64,000 nucleotides of DNA from positions 992,001 through 1,056,000 of the forward strand of contig NZ_CP022111.1 of NCBI RefSeq assembly GCF_000730165.1, in the 5' to 3' direction. The position numbers were made by a program, and so were the translations under genes. Below the pieces are notes generated by a model. The model ran no database searches. It saw nothing but the letters and a program-made list of their open reading frames with translations, and had not been told where the DNA came from. Below, one piece after another: positions 57,661-64,000 of the stretch. Each line of letters begins with the position of its first letter. The first letter of the stretch is position 1. Source of the DNA: Nitrospirillum viridazoti CBAmc (GTDB taxonomy: Bacteria; Pseudomonadota; Alphaproteobacteria; Azospirillales; Azospirillaceae).

Positions 57661-58353
57661 ATGTGCGGTCGTTATGCCGCCATTACCCCGCCCCAGGCCA
57701 TGGAGGCGCTGTTCCAGACCCTGGGCGCCCTGCCCAATTTCCCTGGCCGCTTCAACATCGCGCCGACGCAATCGGCGCCGGTGGTGCGCTGGAACGCACA
57801 GACAGGGGAACGGCGCCTGGACATGCTGCGCTGGGGCCTGGTGCCGTCGTGGGCGGCGGATATGGCGGGGGGCGTCAAGATGATCAACGCCCGCTCGGAA
57901 AGCGTGACGGAGAAGCCCACGTTCCGGCAGGCCTTCGCCCGTCGCCGCTGCCTGGTGCCGATGACCGCCTTTTATGAATGGCGGGTGGAGAATGGCACCA
58001 AGCAGGCCTATGCCATCGCTCCAGCGAACCCGGATACGGCCGCCTTCGCCGGGTTGTGGGAGGGCTGGAAGGATCCGGCCAGTGGTGAATGGATGCGGAC
58101 CTACACCGTCCTGACCACGGCGGCCAACGACGTCATCGGCCACATCCACCACCGCATGCCTGTCATTCTGACGCCCGACCACTGGCCCGCCTGGCTGGGC
58201 GAGACGGATGCCGATGCCTCCGCCCTGCTGGATCTGCTGCGCCCCTACCCCGCCAATGAGACCCGCTTCTGGGCGGTGGGGCCGCGCGTCGGCAACGTGC
58301 GCAACGACGATGCCGACCTCCTGGCCCCACAGGTCACCTCAACTCTGTTCTGA
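57661..58353 (+). CDS. yedK: SRAP/HMCES-family abasic-site DNA-protein crosslinker
   Basis: A 230-aa SOS-response-associated peptidase-like protein. The catalytic Cys2 (MCGRY) would react with abasic sites in single-stranded DNA after Met removal. Asn76 (INARSE), Glu106 (AFYEW) and His164 (HHRMP) complete the active site, and all are present. It shields AP sites during replication. No LexA-type box was identified upstream by eye. It converges on the outer-membrane gene with two bases between. Confidence 0.94.
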   Translation: MCGRYAAITPPQAMEALFQTLGALPNFPGRFNIAPTQSAPVVRWNAQTGERRLDMLRWGLVPSWAADMAGGVKMINARSESVTEKPTFRQAFARRRCLVPMTAFYEWRVENGTKQAYAIAPANPDTAAFAGLWEGWKDPASGEWMRTYTVLTTAANDVIGHIHHRMPVILTPDHWPAWLGETDADASALLDLLRPYPANETRFWAVGPRVGNVRNDDADLLAPQVTSTLF

Positions 58354-58355
58354 GC

Positions 58356-59270
58356 TCAGAGGCGCAGGCCTAACTGCATCCACAGATTCTCGCCCTGGGC
58401 ACGGTGTTCGGCCACGAACTCGTGCTGCCAGGTGAAGGTCGCCTGCAGCGGCCCGATGTCATGGCTGATGGCCGGTCCCACCGCGAAGGCCTTACCGCGA
58501 TAGCCGTCGGCGCCGACCTTCACCCCATCCTGGGTGTCATCCTCATACTGGAGGTAGAAGTAGCCGGAGACGCCGAAGCGCCAGCCATCGACATTGCGGG
58601 CCACGGCGAAATCCAGGTCGAAGTCCGACCCGGAGTGATAGCGCGTGGCATCGTTGGTGGTGTTGAACGCCAGGCGCGGTGAAACCTGCGCCTGCCAACC
58701 CTGCGGATCGATGTAAGCCAAGCCCAGCGTGGGCTGGAAGGACCAGACGTTGCGGCCAATGTTGGCCAGGGCGGCGGCGTTGTATTGGCCCACCGGCATG
58801 AAGATGTCGGTGCCCCACACCAGGGACAGGTTGGGGCCCAGGCGCCAGCCCAGCATCAATGGCGTGATGCCGACGTCCCCGAAGCCCAGCTTGCTGGTCT
58901 TTTGCCCCGCCACCTCGGCATGCAGGTCGACGATGGGAAGGATCACCTCGGACGCCACCTGGGCGCCGAATAGCCGGTAGGGCGTGACGACGAAGCCGCG
59001 AAAGGTCTGCGAAACGGATTCGACGCTGAAATCCAGGGGCAGCTTGTTGCCGCCACCGTCGTTCATCTGGTCAGCGGTATAGTAGTTGGGCTGGAACAGG
59101 ATGTACTCGCCCGGTGGCGGCATCGCACCGGCCAGGTAGATGCTGGCGCCCGGCGGATAACTGTTGCCGCCGCTTTCAGTGGCGCGCGCCATATGCGAAT
59201 TTGCAAACGAAATCGAGCACAGAATTGTCGCGCCCATTGCCCAGTTCTTCACAGAGCATTTCCTCCTCAT
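58356..59270 (-). CDS. Outer-membrane beta-barrel protein, MetA-pathway/SphA type
   Basis: A 304-aa exported protein. A signal peptide (hydrophobic ATILCSISFANS) leads to a mature part starting ATESGGNSYPPGA. It has many alternating strands (VWSFQPTLGLAYID, WRFGVSGYFYLQYED) and a C-terminal aromatic-like end (LWMQLGLRL). It resembles proteins annotated as phenol meta-pathway outer-membrane proteins, presumed hydrophobic-solute channels. No aromatic-degradation gene is near. The start may be a few codons later; ATG 59237 is an option. Confidence 0.75.
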   Translation of the reverse strand: MRRKCSVKNWAMGATILCSISFANSHMARATESGGNSYPPGASIYLAGAMPPPGEYILFQPNYYTADQMNDGGGNKLPLDFSVESVSQTFRGFVVTPYRLFGAQVASEVILPIVDLHAEVAGQKTSKLGFGDVGITPLMLGWRLGPNLSLVWGTDIFMPVGQYNAAALANIGRNVWSFQPTLGLAYIDPQGWQAQVSPRLAFNTTNDATRYHSGSDFDLDFAVARNVDGWRFGVSGYFYLQYEDDTQDGVKVGADGYRGKAFAVGPAISHDIGPLQATFTWQHEFVAEHRAQGENLWMQLGLRL

Positions 59271-59477
59271 TTTGGCGATCCGTGTGCAGACGGCCACCTT
59301 TTATTTTGATGAGGAGAAAATCATCGAAAATGACGATGACGGACAAGGCGCATTATTCAATACGGTATCATCGGTTTGGGCGATGCATCGTGTGGTTGCC
59401 ATCGCGCCGCACGAATAGATCAGACACGACGACGACTGCGAGCGTCGATCGGAAACATAGCTGAGCTATTGAAAAAG

Positions 59478-59553
59478 TGGTGATCCCGGTGGGATTCGAA
59501 CCCACGACCCCATGATTAAAAGTCACGTGCTCTACCGGCTGAGCTACGGGATC
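59478..59553 (-). tRNA. tRNA-Lys(UUU)
   Basis: The minus strand folds as a 76-nt cloverleaf: acceptor GATCCCG / CGGGATC, D-arm with AGCTCAGCCGGTAGAGC, anticodon loop CTTTTAA with TTT, T-arm GTGGGTTCGAATCCCAC and an encoded CCA end. The anticodon reads Lys codons AAA and AAG. Confidence 0.95.
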
Positions 59554-59718
59554 GACCGCGGGGAAAACGCCTGGGTTTTCCGCGAACGAAGACGGGGGCC
59601 ATGGCCCCGTCCCGGTGTGGCGCGCACCATAATGACGGGTATGGGCGAGGTCAATGGAAAGCGGCGGGGCCTGGCACATCAACGGTGCATAGGGCCCCTG
59701 CCGCAACCGTCCTGGGGC

Positions 59719-60276
59719 TTATTCGCCGGCGCCGCCGGTGGCGGGCTCGACACCCCCGCCCACCCCTTGGCGGGCGTCCTGGGCGAAACGCTCGGCCAGG
59801 CGATGGGCCACGCGCGGGCTGACGAAGTGGGCGATGTCGCCGCCCAACCGTCCAATCTCCTTCACAAAGCGGGAGGAGATGAACTGGTGCCGATCCGACG
59901 CCATCAGGAACACGGTCTCAACCTGCGGGTTGAGGCGCGCATTCATGCCGGCCATCTGGAACTCGTACTCGAAGTCCGAGACGGCGCGCAGGCCGCGGAT
60001 AATCACCTGAGCCTGGCAGCCCACGGCGAAATTCATCAGCAGGGTGTCGAAGGGCCGTACCTCGACCGAGATGCCCTTGGCGGCCAGCGGCCCCAATTCA
60101 TCCTGCACCAGGGCCACGCGCTCCGCCGTGGAGAACAGCGGCCCCTTGCCGGCGTTGCTGGCCACGCCGATGATCAGGTGGTCGACCAGCTTGGCCGCGC
60201 GCTGGATGATGTCGAAATGCCCATTGGTGATGGGGTCGAAGGTGCCGGGATAAACCCCGATGCGACGCTCGCTCAT
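59719..60276 (-). CDS. coaD: Phosphopantetheine adenylyltransferase
   Basis: A 185-aa nucleotidyltransferase that makes dephospho-CoA from phosphopantetheine and ATP. It has GTFDPITNGH (His20 of the T/HxGH motif), RGLRAVSDFEYEFQM and SSRFVKEI. The C-terminus extends about 25 residues past the E. coli protein (159 aa). ATG 60276 gives the normal N-terminus. It lies about 100 bp downstream of gyrA on the same strand, a conserved order in related genomes. Confidence 0.95.
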   Translation of the reverse strand: MSERRIGVYPGTFDPITNGHFDIIQRAAKLVDHLIIGVASNAGKGPLFSTAERVALVQDELGPLAAKGISVEVRPFDTLLMNFAVGCQAQVIIRGLRAVSDFEYEFQMAGMNARLNPQVETVFLMASDRHQFISSRFVKEIGRLGGDIAHFVSPRVAHRLAERFAQDARQGVGGGVEPATGGAGE

Positions 60277-60339
60277 CCCCGCCCCCGCTGATCCCATTCA
60301 CCCATCGTGTCAGCTCCCTCCGCCGGCGTTTCCCAAGGC

Positions 60340-60372
60340 GGGTTCGAACCCCTGGGGGGATTCGAACCCCTG
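60340..60372. repeat. Two T-arm-like palindromic repeats between gyrA and coaD
   Basis: GGGTTCGAACCCCTG (60340-60354) and GGATTCGAACCCCTG (60358-60372) are 18 bp apart. They resemble the T-stem/loop of tRNA genes, but no complete tRNA is folded around them. They may be remnants of tRNA-directed insertion or hairpins ending the gyrA transcript. Confidence 0.55.
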
Positions 60373-60376
60373 TTCC

Positions 60377-63193
<2,817 letters not shown>

Positions 63194-63408
63194 GGAAAAC
63201 CAAGCCTCACGGGTGGCTGCACAGCCGCCCGCAGGCGATGGGGATCGGCCGCTTTTCTAGCATCATTCGCGCATGCGAACAATGAAACCGGCACGCCGCG
63301 TATCTCTAGGGTACCCGCGTACGCGCGCGACTCGGCTGCGGGGTTCCGCAGCCCCCACCCCAGCGCTACAGTGCGCGGGCGCTTTCCCCTCGCCCAGGGC
63401 CTCGACCC

Positions 63409-63816
63409 ATGACTCCGCCCTTCACCCCGCGTGGCTTCGACCATCTGGCCCTGCCCGTCACCGACATGGCGGCCAGCCTGGCCTTCTACCGCGATGTCCT
63501 GGGATGCCCGGTGACGGCGGAATGGCCGGAGGACGCGCTGGTGCGGCTGCGGGTGGGCGACGCCGACCTGTTCCTGGTGGACGTGACGGTGCCGGAGGGG
63601 GCTTGGGCCCAGCCGCCGTCGGGGCCGGGCCGCAACCTGGACCATTTGTGCATCGCGCTGGCCCCCTGTGACGAGGCGGCGGTGCGCGGCCATCTGGCGG
63701 CCCATGGCCTGGACATCATCGAAGAGCGGGTGGGCGACAACCGCCATGGTCCCACCCTTTCGCTCTATGTCCGAGACCCGCAGGGCACGCAGGTGGAATT
63801 GCTGCTGCCCCGCTGA
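63409..63816 (+). CDS. VOC-family (glyoxalase-like) protein
   Basis: A 135-aa protein with two beta-alpha-beta-beta-beta units: GFDHLALPVTDMAASLAFYR and NLDHLCIAL, ending YVRDPQGTQVELLLPR. His12, His78 and the Glu near residue 132 are positioned as metal ligands. Glyoxalase, dioxygenase or fosfomycin-resistance-type roles all occur in this fold, so substrate cannot be assigned. It is divergent from gyrA. Confidence 0.88.
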   Translation: MTPPFTPRGFDHLALPVTDMAASLAFYRDVLGCPVTAEWPEDALVRLRVGDADLFLVDVTVPEGAWAQPPSGPGRNLDHLCIALAPCDEAAVRGHLAAHGLDIIEERVGDNRHGPTLSLYVRDPQGTQVELLLPR

Positions 63817-63898
63817 AAGTCGCTAAAGAATCCGACAGCGCGCCCATCGGCTTTCCGGCTTGCTTCCGCCCATCTGGAGACAAGCTGGAAAGCCCATC

Positions 63899-64000
63899 AT
63901 GCGCCCGTTCAGGCACCTCATCCCGCTGCTGGCGGCCCTGTTGCCCCTTGGGCTGCCGCCCCTCAGCGGGCCTGCCCTCGCGTCCGATCACCTGGACACG
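63899..64000 (+). CDS. Start of a secreted protein, probably DUF4331 (3' truncated by window)
   Basis: Thirty-four codons are visible from ATG 63899. They encode a signal peptide (hydrophobic residues 7-22, cleavage after ALA) and then SDHLDT. The mature start SDHLDTP-like is characteristic of DUF4331 secreted proteins, whose function is unknown. A ggaaag ribosome site lies just upstream. The family call rests on few residues. Confidence 0.5.
   Translation, partial: MRPFRHLIPLLAALLPLGLPPLSGPALASDHLDT

Noticed and set aside
60340-60372. A complete tRNA gene around the T-arm-like units
   Set aside because: No acceptor stem, D-arm or anticodon arm could be folded around either unit.

Overview
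The window is GC-rich chromosomal DNA from an alphaproteobacterium, most likely Rhodospirillales/Azospirillaceae (Azospirillum, Nitrospirillum or a relative). The grounds are the codon bias, an ScfR-type regulator divergent from pccB, the dacC-tmk-holB-metG-tatD gene order, an alphaproteobacterial-style GyrA, and a large chemotaxis-like operon. The genus is inferred. No plasmid or phage module and no CRISPR array was seen.

Layout. 1-2.4 kb: the 3' end of a zinc-type alcohol dehydrogenase, a small secreted protein and a DUF3422 membrane protein. 2.5-9.8 kb: a propionate/methylmalonyl-CoA module (pccB, pccA and methylmalonyl-CoA mutase on the minus strand) with a divergent ScfR-family regulator and candidate operators between them. 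9.9-11.6 kb: an MgtC-like membrane protein, MsrB and a secreted protein. 11.8-23.6 kb: a same-strand chemosensory operon with many overlapping genes. It encodes a soluble receptor with two signalling tips, a triple-CheW protein, CheB, CheR, CheA, an 80-aa STAS-like protein, CheY, CheC and a multi-PAS hybrid kinase. This is the most unusual system in the window. It has no flagellar gene beside it and an atypical scaffold, so an output other than classical swimming control is plausible.

23.7-34.2 kb is an accessory stretch: a lipoprotein, a DUF4269 protein, an RhtA-like exporter with a divergent Lrp/AsnC regulator, an insertion-sequence remnant, an uncharacterised 267-aa protein, two paralogous unknown membrane proteins flanking an orphan FixJ-like regulator, an oxalate decarboxylase with a divergent LysR regulator, a HAD phosphatase and a glutathionyl-hydroquinone reductase. 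34.6-44 kb: ManC/AlgA, a secreted phospholipase C-like protein, a LysR/SDR divergent pair whose SDR lacks its catalytic tyrosine, an SPFH/flotillin protein, and an OprO/P-type porin behind a palindromic promoter region.

44-53.5 kb is a housekeeping block on the minus strand, read from the right: a YdcF-like protein, an MltB-type transglycosylase, RlpA, a D,D-carboxypeptidase, thymidylate kinase, DNA polymerase III delta', MetRS, TatD and an MBL hydrolase. 53.6-55.5 kb: a c-di-GMP pair (an EAL protein with a degenerate GGDEF, and a PilZ protein). 56-59.3 kb: PAP2 phosphatase, Nudix, SRAP and an outer-membrane beta-barrel protein. 59.5-64 kb: tRNA-Lys(UUU), coaD, gyrA, a VOC protein, and the first codons of a secreted, probably DUF4331, protein cut by the window end.
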